From Quercus robur (lineage: Eukaryota; Streptophyta; Magnoliopsida; Fagales; Fagaceae): a stretch of 64,000 nt of DNA. Under the pieces are notes generated by a model, which was not told where the DNA came from, did no database searches, and was given only the letters and a program-made list of their open reading frames with translations. Each line of letters opens with the position of its first letter. The first letter of the stretch is position 1. Where the stretch lies: positions 42,508,327 to 42,572,326 of the forward strand of contig NC_065545.1 in assembly GCF_932294415.1 (NCBI RefSeq), written 5' to 3'. Positions 1-10,888 of this stretch are shown piece by piece. Position numbers and translations under genes: made by a program.

Positions 1-1501
1 GGAATTCTTGGGGAATGGTTGGAAGAGCATAAGCGAAAGAGAGCTTCATCTGAGAATAAAGGGGAGGAAGATTTCATGGACATACTGCTCTCTGTCCTTG
101 ATGGTGCTGAGCTTGAAGGTTACGATGCTGATACAATCAACAAAGCCACATGTTTGGTACGTTTTCTCTTCACTTCTTCACGAAGTTTTGTAGCTTTTGC
201 GCAAGGGGCCTTGCTTGAACATGTTCCAAGCAAGGCGGCTCTCAAATGCAGGGCATACCAAAAATAATCACCTTAAAATTGACTTTTTACTTGCAACTGA
301 AACCTTTTTGTTAAAATACTTAGATAAAACTAAGATTGAAGGAACAATGAATAATATCAAAAGTATAATGAGAACCATAAATCGTAGCAAAAATTAATAA
401 ATTAAATAGTAAAAAAATTTAGTTTTATGCTAATGCTAAACGCACACTAAATCTCATAAATCATATTCAAACCAAATTAAGGGCGCTAGGCAGCCCATTC
501 CTTTACCCATTCTTATAAATGATTAATCATTTACGCTCTGTTTGTTTTGCTAAAAACCTTCGCTTCTAGTTAATATACGACATTTCCTTAAATAGTAGAT
601 AAATAGTTTTTTTTTAGGCCTTGCACTTTAAAAAACAAAGAAGTGTATTGCAAATATATATATATATATATATATATTTGTATGTATTTATTAATTATAA
701 AATCCGACCATGTAATGTCTTACTTCAATGTAACAATTTGCCGTGTTACAGTATTCTGTATTGCCTCATGTATATAATTATGCTTCTTTGCTTTTCCTTA
801 CAAGCTAGAGCTCCAAAACATAGGAAATTTTTTGCTTTACATTTGCATTCTAACAAAAGGTATGCACTTTGCAGAGTATGATTGCTGGAGGCAGTGACTC
901 TAGCACAGTTACTCTAACTTGGACAATAGCGTTATTGCTAAACAACCACCATGTGTTGAAGAAGGCCCAAGATGAGCTTGATGTCCAAGTGGGCAGGGAA
1001 AGAATTGTAAACAAATCAGACATCAGTAAGCTAGTCTATCTCCAAGCCATAGTTAAAGAGACATTACGTTTGTATCCCGCAGGTCGACTATCAGGACCAC
1101 GTGAATTCACTGAGAATTGCATTATAGGTGGTTACCATGTTCCAAAAGGCACTCGATTAATCACAAACATATGGAAAATCCAAACAGATCCACGCATATG
1201 GTCAGACCCATTAGAGTTCAAGCCCGAAAGATTTCTCACCACCCACAAGAATGTTGATGTTAGGGGTCAAAATTTCGAATTGCTCCCATTTGGAAGTGGT
1301 AGAAGAGTATGTCCTGGAATATCTTTTGCCCTTCAAATGGTTCACTTAGCATTGGCTAGTTTTCTACAATTGTATGATATCTCAATTCCCTCAGATGCAA
1401 AGGTTGATATGACTGAGGCAATTGGTCTCACAACCAGCAAAGCCACCCCACTTGAAGTTCTCATCAGACCTCGCCTACACCTTCCAAGCTTTATGGATTA
1501 A
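1..1501 (+). CDS. CYP82: CYP82-family cytochrome P450, 3' part (exon 1 end + exon 2)
   Basis: Heme-thiolate monooxygenase of plant specialised metabolism, normally ER-anchored; the substrate cannot be told from sequence. The window opens inside exon 1 (1-156, frame 1, ending KATCL at a GT donor). A phase-0 intron covers 157-874, and exon 2 is 875-1501, ending in TAA. Exon 2 shows the I-helix [10 protein letters not shown], the K-helix ExxR (ETLR, 1058-1069), PERF (about 1223) and the heme loop [10 protein letters not shown] with its cysteine at 1310-1312. By alignment with the paralogue at 40.8 kb, about 263 N-terminal residues lie upstream of the window; the full protein would be about 523 aa, normal for CYP82. 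The oxygen-activating pair reads D-S-S rather than the usual D-T-T, a conservative but notable change. The visible part is open and looks functional. The family call rests on the KATCL/MIxGGSD junction and the gene structure; the subfamily is not resolved. Confidence 0.9.
290..455. repeat. decayed MITE copy in the P450 intron
   Basis: The intron stretch ending CTAAACGCACACTAA resembles the right half of the MITE at 39583-39791, which ends CCAAACGCACACTAAG. The shared order of short blocks (ATAAATNGTAGCAAAAAT, then AATAGTAAAA) supports homology. No target duplication is visible. Confidence 0.4.
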
Positions 1502-2336
1502 AGACTATCTAATATAATTCATGTGCAGGTCTAAGAATTGTGATTTGATCAAAATTTGCCATGATTTGTCTATACTCTGTTACTGGGTGTGCCATTTTGC
1601 AGGACACTATGAGTTTGCTATTGTGAAATGGAAATAACAACGCCTAATAATTGGGGGGAAACGGTTATTTCTCCACCTTCATTATGTTGGGTTATTCAGA
1701 CATAAATAGATTTGAGTTTTTTTAATCTCATCCTCCAAAGGGAGATTTTTTCATAAGAAATCGAAATTTCTATACACCATAGAATGTTGAATCTTGGGCT
1801 TCACATTTTATGCACGAACAAATAATTAACTACAATCGTGTTGTTTTTAAATTAAATTAAGTTAGCACTACCATTCAATATGTTGTATCATAATCTAACA
1901 CAAACTAAGAAGATTTTTCTCAAAAAAAAGATAAAGATAAAGTTTTTTTTTTTTTGAAATCAAGGTGATCAGAGCAGCGCAGGTGGTCGCAGGAATAATT
2001 GCCTCCTAAACTTAATCATCCTAAAAGAAGTTCATTCCCTTCTAAACTACACGCTTGTGTTGCAAGTTTTACCCCCAATCAACAGGAGAAAGTATGTTAA
2101 ATTACTGATTGTCTTAAAAGTTTAAACTATTGAAATATTGTAAATTTAATCATTTAAACACATGCTTCTAACAAAGTATCTTATAAGTTTGACCTCTTAA
2201 ATATCTCTCCCCATCTCTACTTTGTTTTAAATTCCATTTTGATGGCCATTTTGGATTCATTAGTTAATTGTAGGGCAGTCAAATTCCTTAATAATTGTCT
2301 TCTTTAAGTTGCATCTTGAACATTTCAATTTGAACT
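1502..2336. other. 3' flank of the P450, no gene seen
   Basis: AT-rich sequence holding the 3' UTR and downstream DNA of the P450. I see no long ORF, RNA gene or bounded element. Confidence 0.5.
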
Positions 2337-3030
2337 TATCACGTTACAAACTTGATTCAAATTATAATGTCATTGAATTTGCCAATCAACAAACATCAAC
2401 ATATAATATAACATTTTTTTTTTTACATGCAAGATATATATTCATTGCATTCACATGAATCACATGTTCTTTTGATTTAAGGCATAGCCCTCCCACTTTT
2501 GTCAAAAGAATAAATTTAAAGACAATTTTTTCTACAACTTGCTAAAGTGATAGGTTGTGAGTGGTGAAATTCAAAATGATATTAATGATGGGTTCATATA
2601 TACGTGATATCTACCGCTCAGAACTTGCAGCTCAAAACTCTACATGAAAAGGTTGTGTTCTCCTACTCTTTGGAGGGCCAACTCATCACATTACAAACTT
2701 GATTCAAATTATAATGTCTTGGAATTTGCCAATCACAAAACATCAACATATAATATAACATTTTTTTTTTACATGCGAGATATATATTCATTGCATTCTC
2801 ATGAATCACATGTTCTTTTGATTTAGGGCATAGCCCTCCCACTTTTGTCAAAAGAATAAATTTAGAAACACAATTTTTTCTACAACTTGCTAAAGTGATA
2901 GGTTGTGAGTGGTGAAATTCAAAATGATATTAATGATGGGTTCATATATATGTGATATCTACCGCTTAGAACTTGCGGCTCAAAACTCTTCATGAAAAGG
3001 TTGTGCTCTCCTACTCTTTGGAGGGCCCTC
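2337..3030. repeat. direct tandem duplication, 347-bp unit
   Basis: Two head-to-tail copies with period 347: ACGTTACAAACTT at 2341 recurs as ACATTACAAACTT at 2688, and each copy ends with the CTACTCTTTGGAGGGCC block (about 2665 and 3011). The copies differ by scattered substitutions and small indels, so the duplication is not brand new. No coding potential is evident. Confidence 0.85.
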
Positions 3031-3140
3031 CTTTGCTGTTTTACGACAATTTATTGTTGCTTATGTTTTTTTTCTTCCCCTAGTGGGTTAATGATTTTGT
3101 TTCCTTTCATTAAAAAGGGAAAGTAAAAAAATTTGACATA

Positions 3141-3463
3141 TATCTTGTGGGAGGACTTTCGTCTCGGCCCTCAATTAGGTATTGTTCGCTTTGGGATGGG
3201 CAAGGATCAACCTACGTCCTACCCGCACGAATTTGCTCAATCCCACATCTGGGAGAGACGCCTCCCACCCTTGCCTTATAAGCCTTTGCTCTCCTACGGT
3301 AAACCCTTCCTTAGGCCAAAGGCTTATAAGGCAAAGGTGGGAGGCGTCTCTCCCCGATGTGGGATTGAGCAAATTTGTGCGGGTGGGACGTAGGTCGATC
3401 CTTGCCCATCCCAAAGCAAATAATACCTGATTGGGGGTGAAGACGAAAGTCCTCCCACATATC
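3141..3463. repeat. long inverted repeat (foldback, about 145-bp arms)
   Basis: The left arm (3141-3287) and right arm (3318-3463) are reverse complements over nearly their whole length, with a loop of about 30 bp. Matching landmarks are GTGGGAGGACTTTCGTC, GGGATGGGCAAGGATC, TTTGCTCAATCCCACATC and GCCTTATAAGCC. It would transcribe into a stem of about 145 bp. It may be a foldback MITE or a small-RNA-producing hairpin; open reading frames over it on both strands only mirror the palindrome. Confidence 0.85.
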
Positions 3464-3552
3464 TTTTTTTAGAAACAAACACACACTACACACTTAAGAG
3501 GGAGAGAAAAAATTGACAAGTATCTAACTAGAGGCAAAACACTCTCCCATTT

Positions 3553-4140
3553 AAATATAAGCCACACAAGTCAATTAGAAAGAAAATGATATATCATGGA
3601 ATAATATTTATACAAAACAAGTAGATGACTCAGAAAAGTACTAGAGATCGTTTCAAACAAAAGAAAGAAAAAACCAAGATGGATGCCCACATAGAGTCTA
3701 GACTTCACAACGCTAGCATTCAGTGCAGACCCCACAATTTCAATCATCATTTGTTTCAGAATATATATTTAAATATAAGCCACGTAAGTCTATTAGAAAG
3801 AAAATGATATATCATGGAATAATATTTATACAAAACAAGTAGATGACTCAGAAAAGTACTAGAGATTGTTTCAAACAAAAGAAAGAAAAAACCAAAATGG
3901 ATGCCCACATAGAGTCTGGACTTCATAGCGCTAGCGTTCAGTGCAGACCCCACAATTTCAATCATCATTTGTTTCAGAATATATATTTAAATATAAGCCA
4001 CAAAAGTCTATTAGAAAGAAAATGATATATCATGGAATAATATTTATACAAAACAAGTAGATGACTCAGAAAAGTACTAGGGATTGTTTCAAACAAAAGA
4101 AAGAAAAAACCAAAATGGAAAAGTACTAGAGATTGTTTCA
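3553..4140. repeat. tandem repeat, 218-bp unit, about 2.6 copies
   Basis: The marker AGATGACTCAGAAAAGTACT recurs at about 3624, 3842 and 4060, a period of exactly 218. The third copy stops near 4117 and is followed by a short restart (AAAAGTACTAGAGATTGTTT). Two 60-codon ORFs are simply the same repeat read twice and are not genes. Confidence 0.9.
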
Positions 4141-4617
4141 AATAATTGTTAATAAATTATATTATAAAATTTTTGGTACAATTTTTATGGAAAATATTAA
4201 AAGTTGTCAACAAAATTAACAATTTTTTTATTTTCTTATAAAATGTTTCGAAAAATAGTTTCTAAATCAATGCACTTAGAACATTCTTTAACATATCCGT
4301 AAGTAATTTTATCTACTCTTATATGTCTCCTGTAGCAATTGTAGAAAATCACAAACAGGAAAAAAAAAAAGATTAAGATCTTTTAAATTTCCTAGGGTAC
4401 TCTACTAATAGATTTCCTCAAATCCTAATCATCATTTTATGATTTAAGAGTCTAGATTCTACCATGTGTGCATTCCACTAACAATAATCTTAATTGTTTT
4501 ATTTGCAACATTCTTTTATTATTTTAAGAATATTGTTAATGGAATGCTGACATGGCAAAATTTAAACTATTAAATTATTAAAGAATTGTTAAAATTTAAG
4601 AAAATCTAAAAGATATG
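4141..4617. other. AT-rich intergenic, nothing identified
   Basis: Low-complexity AT-rich DNA without ORFs or bounded repeats, ending in the target site of the solo LTR that follows. Confidence 0.4.
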
Positions 4618-5251
4618 TGTAGGGACACGATTTTTAACGACCCAAGAATGACATTGGGTTCGTGTGTGATGGGCCCAAACAATATGATTTATAGAGAGTG
4701 GGCTTGAAAGGCTTGCCCTTGGTTGCCGGGCGACGGTCTGGCCTGATTTTGTGGGAGCTCATACAAAGGTAGGTTTGGCCTGAATAGCTAAGCCTTACAT
4801 CGATGTAGCTTGAAGGATTTGACTCCTCGGAATTAGTTCGAGGAGCATCACATTCTCCCCATTCTTCTTTTTTGTAAGGTCTTTCTGTCCCCCCCTCTCT
4901 CTCAGCTCTCTTTCCCTTTTATACTAGTGATTACTTCCCCCTTAGTGTCCACGTGTAAGTTTTGCTTTTTGAGATATAGACCCATCCTATCCATCCGTAC
5001 ATCCGAGTGGTTGGAGGTGGTTGGGAAAGGTTAAATAGCATGGTCTGAAGTATGGGCCTGTCAGGTGTAGGGCTCCATACCGCAGTGTCGGCAGTTTTTT
5101 CCTTGTCCTACCCCTGTGTTGAGTTTGTCCTTTTCTTCAGGTGTTTTGTGAGGTGTTGAGCGTGGGATCGTCCTCGGCAATAGGGCTCCTCGGCCTGGGC
5201 TTCGGGCCCTGAATGTAAAGTGGGCTGTGACCTCAGACTTCGGGCCCCACA
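4618..5251. mobile_element. solo LTR (634 bp) with 5-bp duplication ATATG
   Basis: The unit starts TGTAGGGACACG and ends GGGCCCCACA (TG...CA), and is flanked by ATATG at 4613-4617 and 5252-5256. It has the composition of an LTR, with a promoter-like block (CCCTTTTATACTAG near 4915), and no internal coding region follows. That is the signature of LTR-LTR recombination leaving one LTR. The family cannot be named from an LTR alone. It is a retrotransposon fossil of uncertain age; the intact duplication argues against great age. Confidence 0.75.
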
Positions 5252-5637
5252 ATATGAATCCAAAAAAAAAAAAATCATACGTAAAGCAAGATTTATGATT
5301 GTAATTGACGTTATCATTCTTGGGACTTAATGCAATCACATTGGGGTCTCTTGCTAGCTGTTTCTTAAAGTAGAAAAATGATACTGAAATTCTTTTTATT
5401 TATTTTTTTAATTTTTTATGTTTTGATAACTGAAATAAAGGAAAGCAGTACTTTGAAAAGTAAGAAAAAATTAATAGATCAAATAAATAAATAAAATATT
5501 TTACTAAAGTGAAAAAAATAAAGTATAGCATAATGAATATAATACGATTGTTTAAAAAGTGATTGACTAAAATACAAAAAATAAGATTCTAAAAAAAAAA
5601 AAATACAAAAAATAAATAAATTTTTATCTTGAAACCC

Positions 5638-5686
<49 letters not shown>
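5638..5686. repeat. (AC)n(AT)n microsatellite
   Basis: About nine AC units run directly into about fourteen AT units. Similar TA tracts occur near 655, 7000, 7684, 10235, 17218, 28925 and 35820. Confidence 0.95.
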
Positions 5687-5689
<3 letters not shown>

Positions 5690-5971
5690 GAGAGACTAAT
5701 TTAATTGCTCTTTATCTTAGAATCCTTTCTATTGTGTTGTCCATAGAAAATTTTGACGATAAGATTGTGATTGCTACTTGCTAGTATATCGTTAAACAAT
5801 CAATTGTGCTTTTTCACATCTAATAACAGGGAAGAAAATAATGAAAAAAGACAAAGGAAGGAAAAACTGAGGAGATATTTTCTTACCTAACCTATCAGTA
5901 TCAATCAGATAGATGTTGTATATCTTATCTAGTTCTTCCTCTAATATTCTCGTAACTTACAAAAGAGAGTA

Positions 5972-6115
5972 AATAGTGCACAATTTTGTGTCGTAACTTG
6001 TCACGTCTTGGTGAGTTGTGAGTAGTGAAAGTGTGTCTCCATGTGGCCCACTATCACACCTTGACCACTCACAACTCGTCATGTGACAAGTTGTAGCACA
6101 AATTGTGCACTATTA
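5972..6115. mobile_element. foldback MITE-like palindrome
   Basis: AATAGTGCACAATTTTGTG near the left end is mirrored by CACAAATTGTGCACTATT at the right. The arms continue with TAACTTGTCACG / TGTGACAAGTT and GAGTTGTGAGTAGT / CCACTCACAACTC. The whole is a compact hairpin of about 144 bp. No clear target duplication, so the superfamily is unassigned. Confidence 0.65.
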
Positions 6116-6203
6116 TATGTCCCTAGCATTACTCTAAAAAAGACCCAAAATATACCAACAAAAGCTTAAAACTCCTTAACCTCAACATTAGATGCTCTAA
6201 TAT

Positions 6204-6877
6204 TAGGGATGGCAATAGGGCAAGGCAGGGCCGAAGGATGGGGTCTTCGTCCCCACCCCACGTGGTTTTGTCTCACCCCATCCCTGCCACCTCCCGTCTG
6301 ACGAAAAAAACTTTTTCACCCCATTCTTGCCTCTTGGGGCCTCGCAAAGCCCCGGCCCACCCCGTAAAACCCTACTTTTTGTTAACTTGTCCTACAACTA
6401 GTACAATTTTTTTAATGAAACCTATTTCATTAATAAAAATACACTTGAAATTATAACTAAATTCATCCCATCAAATCAAATCATTGAATAATATATCCAA
6501 ATGTTTAAAAAGACAATCATAAAAAAAAAAAAAATTTAAAAAAAATCTCATAATATAACACATAACAAAATAAAGGCAGAGAACCACATTAAGTAGAATA
6601 AAATAAGCTAATATTGATATATTTGTTTAAATAGTAGGGTTTTAGGGTATGAAAAATTTACAATTATAATCCTTAGCAACAGGGGGCAGGGCGGGGACGG
6701 GGAGGGGCGAGGTGGGGTAGGTCTAAAAAATCTAAACCCATCCCCACCCTACTCGTGGTGCAGGGCTAAAATCTTGCACCATCCTCGCCCCACCACCTTT
6801 GTGGGGCGAGGGAAACCCATACGGGGCAAAGTGAGGAGAGGCGGGTTAAACGGGGTGGGGAAAAATTGTCATCACTA
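6204..6877. mobile_element. hAT-type non-autonomous element (674 bp)
   Basis: Terminal inverted repeats TAGGGATGGCAAT / ATTGTCATCACTA are flanked by a perfect 8-bp duplication, TCTAATAT, at 6196-6203 and 6878-6885. An 8-bp duplication is the hAT hallmark. The interior has G/C-rich arms (runs of GGGGCGGGG and CCCCACC) around an AT-rich core and encodes no transposase. Confidence 0.85.
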
Positions 6878-6885
6878 TCTAATAT

Positions 6886-7399
6886 GTCTAATATCCTTTT
6901 ATCATATTTCCATCCAAATGAATCGTTTAGGTAGATTTGAAATTGTTTGTCAAAAAAAAAAAAGATTTGAATTTTGCCTACCAAATAACCAAAGGTCATT
7001 ATATATATATATATATATATATCAAGTAAATTGATATTAGTAACACTTAGAGATTTGTTATGTAAAAATGTGTTTTTGTTTTGGAAAGGACCATTGAACA
7101 TAGGAATGGGTTATGTGATCGATTTATTTTTTGGGTTCTTTAGATCGAGTTTAAATTTTAAATTTTTGGTAGCGGAAGGGGGGAGAATAGTGTTTTTTTT
7201 TTTTAATCCTAACCTTTGAATTTTATATCTTTATATACTGTTTAAAATAAAATTAAACTTTAAGGGGCCATGGTCTTTTGAATTATTAAAAATTCCGTCC
7301 ATAATACATACTAAATATACTATGTAATAAAAGTTAGGTATTGCAAACTGTGATTGGATTAAGTAGTTTTCTTTTTAAACAACAAGTAACTTCTTTTTA
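6886..7399. other. intergenic, AT-rich
   Basis: Contains a (TA)n tract near 7000 and poly-T runs. No gene or bounded element recognised. Confidence 0.4.
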
Positions 7400-7800
7400 G
7401 AGCATTCTCGTCACAGATTTCAAAAAATTTAGCATTTAGTGTAACACCCCGACCCAATTCTTTATAATTAAACTATGTGTTTAAGTGGTTAAGTATAATT
7501 AATATTTTAAGCCACTTACTTACAAAAAAATTAATATAAGAGTATTTAATAAACATATTATTTTATAATGCCATTGAATGAGAATTGTAAAGATTATAAA
7601 TAATTGAATGGCCAATTGTATTATATGTATAAACACACACACTAATTATGTACAAAACTATATTAAGTGGTTAAGTTATGAGATATATATATATATATAT
7701 ATATATAGTTGTGGTGTTTTAACTATGTATGATGCATGAGATATTATGGTTGCAATTTCACTTACACATGCAACCAATGGAAATACAACACATCATGCCC

Positions 7801-8602
7801 AAGTACCATGCAATGAACAAACTCCACCTCATCTCTTCTTTGACTTTCTCAAAGAAAAGAGAAGACTCAAAAAGCTCTCACTCTCCCTCCCTCAAATCCA
7901 CGGATCATATATCAAAAGAAAGATAAGTCTTCATCTTATCTCTTCTTTGACTTTTCAATGTAACTAGAATTTCCATGAAACTCCCATGCTCTCATTTTTC
8001 CACGGGTCCACACATAAATCTGAAAATCTCACCTCATTTTGCTCTCTTTTTCTCTTAAGGAAAGTGCTAGGAAGCTCCCTTGAGTCTTTCTCTTGAGTCC
8101 AAGGGTTCACACACCAAAAGAAAGAAAAATCTCTCAAATCTTCTCTCCCTTTCATTCCCACGGGTCCTAAACCAAAAGAAAGAAAATTCTCTCAAGCTCT
8201 CAAGTACCATGCAATGAACAAACTCCACCTCATCTCTTCTTTGACTTTCTCAAAGAAAAGAGAAGACTCAAAAAGCTCTCACTCTCCCTCCCTCAAATCC
8301 ACGGATCATATATCAAAAGAAAGATAAGTCTTCATCTTATCTCTTCTTTGACTTTTCAATGTAACTAGAATTTCCATGAAACTCCCATGCTCTCATTTTT
8401 CCACGGGTCCACACATAAATCTGAAAATCTCACCTCATTTTGCTCTCTTTTTCTCTTAAGGAAAGTGCTAGGAAGCTCCCTTGAGTCTTTCTCTTGAGTC
8501 CAAGGGTTCACACACCAAAAGAAAGAAAATTCTCTCAAATCTTCTCTCCCTTTCATTCCCACGGGTCCTAAACCAAAAGAAAGAAAATTTTCTCAAGCTC
8601 TC
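7801..8602. repeat. 401-bp tandem duplication inside the LTR-like unit
   Basis: AAGTACCATGCAATGAAC at 7801 recurs at 8202, and the two 401-bp copies are almost identical (one or two substitutions seen). The copies include CT-rich, leader-like sequence. Near-identity implies the duplication is much younger than the LTR-like unit carrying it. Two 65-codon minus-strand ORFs are the same repeat and not genes. Confidence 0.95.
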
Positions 8603-8689
8603 CACCTCTCATAATTTTGGGTCTAGCCACTAGGAAATGGGGAAATTCTTCCATGCAAGAGTGATTCTATTTCTCCTTGCACTACAAAA

Positions 8690-9240
8690 CGCGGGGGCCT
8701 TGGGCCGCGTTTTTTAAGCCGCGGCCATAAAAAAAGCGGCCCAAGGTGCGGCTAAAGCCCCGTTTTAAAAAATGCGGCCCAAGGCGAACCTTAAGGTCGC
8801 GTTTTATACGCGGGGCCATAGACAGGTTCTGAGGCCGCGTTTTTTTGAGATAAAAACGCGGCCTAAGGACCTCCGCATTTTATTTTTTCTTAAACTCTTT
8901 TTTTTTTTTTTTTTTTTGGTCTTCTTTTACTGTGGCCGCATTTTTAAAATGCAGCCCAAGGTTGAGCCTAAAGCCCCATTTTAAAAAACGCGGCTTCACA
9001 GAACCTTAAGGTCGGGTTTTGTACGCGGGGCCATAGACTGGTCCTGAAGCCGCGTGTTAAAAACGCGGCTCTAGTTCGGTTCTGAGGCCGCGTTTTCTTG
9101 AGATAGAAACGCGGCCTAAGGACTGGTTCTGAAGCCGCGTGTTAAAAACGCGGCTCTAGTTCGGGATGGGGCCACGTTTTTGAAACGGGGCTTCAGATTT
9201 CCCCTATAGCCGCATGTTAGAAATGCGGCTTTAGGGGAAG
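8690..9240. repeat. left subterminal repeats of the CACTA
   Basis: Many short copies of GGCCGCGTTTT and its complement AAAACGCGGCC, in both orientations, separated by 20-60 bp. CACTA elements use such subterminal repeats as binding sites for the TNP1-type protein; that role here is inferred. Confidence 0.85.
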
Positions 9241-9299
9241 TATAAATATTAATGAGAAACTCTCCAACCCATCATCTAACTCTCCAACCCATCAGATTT

Positions 9300-9660
9300 C
9301 AAGCGCTCCATCCGATCTACGCTCCATCCGATCTACTCTCCATACGCTCCATCCGATCTGACCCCTCATCACCTCCGTCCGATCTGACCCCTCATACGCT
9401 CCATCCGATCTACTCTCCATACGCTCCATCCGATCTGACCCCTCATCACCTCCGTCCGATCTGACCCCTCATACGCTCCATCCGATCTGACCCCTCATCA
9501 CCTCCGTCCGATCTGACCCCTCATCACCCCCTCATCACCCTCCATCTCCGACCTCAACCCTCACCCTTCATCCGATCTCAACCCTCACCTTCCATCTGAT
9601 CTCAACCTCTTTGTCCGTCACCCTCCATCCGATCTCAACCGATCTCAACCCTCACCCTCA
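9300..9660. repeat. minisatellite of CTCCATCCGATCTGACCCCT-type units
   Basis: Blocks such as CATACGCTCCATCCGATCT and ACCTCCGTCCGATCTGACC recur many times, with later degenerate copies (CTCAACCCTCACCCTCCAT). A composite unit of about 50 bp is visible between 9340 and 9500. ORFs across it are repeat-derived. Confidence 0.85.
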
Positions 9661-9699
9661 CCCTAAATTTCACCCACTTTTTTTTTTAATATTTTTTCT

Positions 9700-9866
9700 T
9701 TCTTCAGAGAAACCCATAAAAAACTCCGCCGACCCCGACGCCGAGAGACCAGCCCAGCGCCGACGACCCCAACGCTGACAAGGCCGAACCCAACTCAGCC
9801 TGCCGAATTCTCATACCCATCGGCGACCCATACCCAACGCCGCCGAGCCCATCGCCGACAAAGCGT
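9700..9866 (+). other. possible transcript leader of the CACTA
   Basis: A C/G-rich block (CGCCGACCCCGACGCCGAG and similar) ends in a splice-donor-like AAGC|GTATGT followed by a CT tract. It stands out from the AT-rich surroundings and lies just inside the left end, where CACTA promoters usually sit. A 5' UTR exon is an inference; no start codon is assigned. Confidence 0.3.
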
Positions 9867-10888
9867 ATGTACTCTCTCTCTCTCTCTAGTGTGAGATTTG
9901 TAGAAGATGTTGGTGGCTTTCATAGTATAACATTAACATATTAATTTGCAACATACTGCATGTTTTCCCTAGCTCCATCAAGTTCAAAAAATTTATGAAA
10001 TTATTTATTAGTTTTAATTTTCAATTATTTGTCGATACTTCATTGAGATTCAGAACATTAAATTCATTATTATAGTGCTTAAAGGAATAATATATAGCAT
10101 AGTAGAGATTTAAATTTAACACTACAGATGGTAATAGTTTTTTTTTTTTTTGAGAGAAGATGATAATAGTTTTTTTTTTTTTTTTTGAGAAACACACACA
10201 CATATATAGGGGAAGGGGGATGAGATAGGGGAGATTATATATATATATATATATATATATCATAAATATGGGAGTTTTTCTTATTAATTGCAAAACTTTG
10301 CTATAAAATTGATAATAGGTGAATTTTATTATATTAAAGATTGTCAAGGTGCCTAAATTAACATAAATTTAGAAAATCTTTGTATGCTCGTTAAAATTTG
10401 GGAAGACGTTGAGTTTTTTTTTTTTTTTTCAAAATAATCTATATGAGTGTCACAGTGTAACAAAATTGATAATTTTGTATACAAAATATTAATTTAATTT
10501 AAAAAAATAACATGCATATCAATATATGTATTTCCTTAACGAAGCATATCAATATATGTATTTCCTTAATTTGATTTTTTTTTTTCAGCTATATCTTTTA
10601 ACTTTTTCTTTGTAGAAGTATAACAAAACGAAGAGATTATATGAAGTATATAAGTAGGACACTAACTACAAAATTACATTTAATTTACATCTATATCGTT
10701 GTAATAAGGCTTTGATATTTGATCGATATTTATAGACATGGTAACATATGCATTACAAGAAATGGGAACAAGGGAAGGAAACATAATACTGTATAAGATT
10801 TCATTTCTAAAGCTACAAAAGTTGATATAAATATATAAGCTATGAAGTATAGCAACATGTGCAGCCAACTTTCTGTTTAAGCTTTGCT
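9867..10888. other. AT-rich CACTA interior
   Basis: Contains CT and TA tracts, poly-T runs and a short direct repeat (CATATCAATATATGTATTTC near 10513 and 10544). No gene seen. Confidence 0.4.

Noticed and set aside
6238-6456. Pro/Ser-rich ORF at the left end of a hAT MITE
   Set aside because: Created by the C-rich arm of the MITE; mirrored on the other arm.
7964-8562. Two 65-codon minus-strand ORFs with nearly the same protein
   Set aside because: They are the same sequence in the two halves of the 401-bp tandem duplication; no domain or start context.
8690-9240. Regularly spaced short repeats that might suggest a CRISPR-like array
   Set aside because: The repeats occur in both orientations with irregular spacing at a CACTA end, in a plant genome; they are subterminal repeats.
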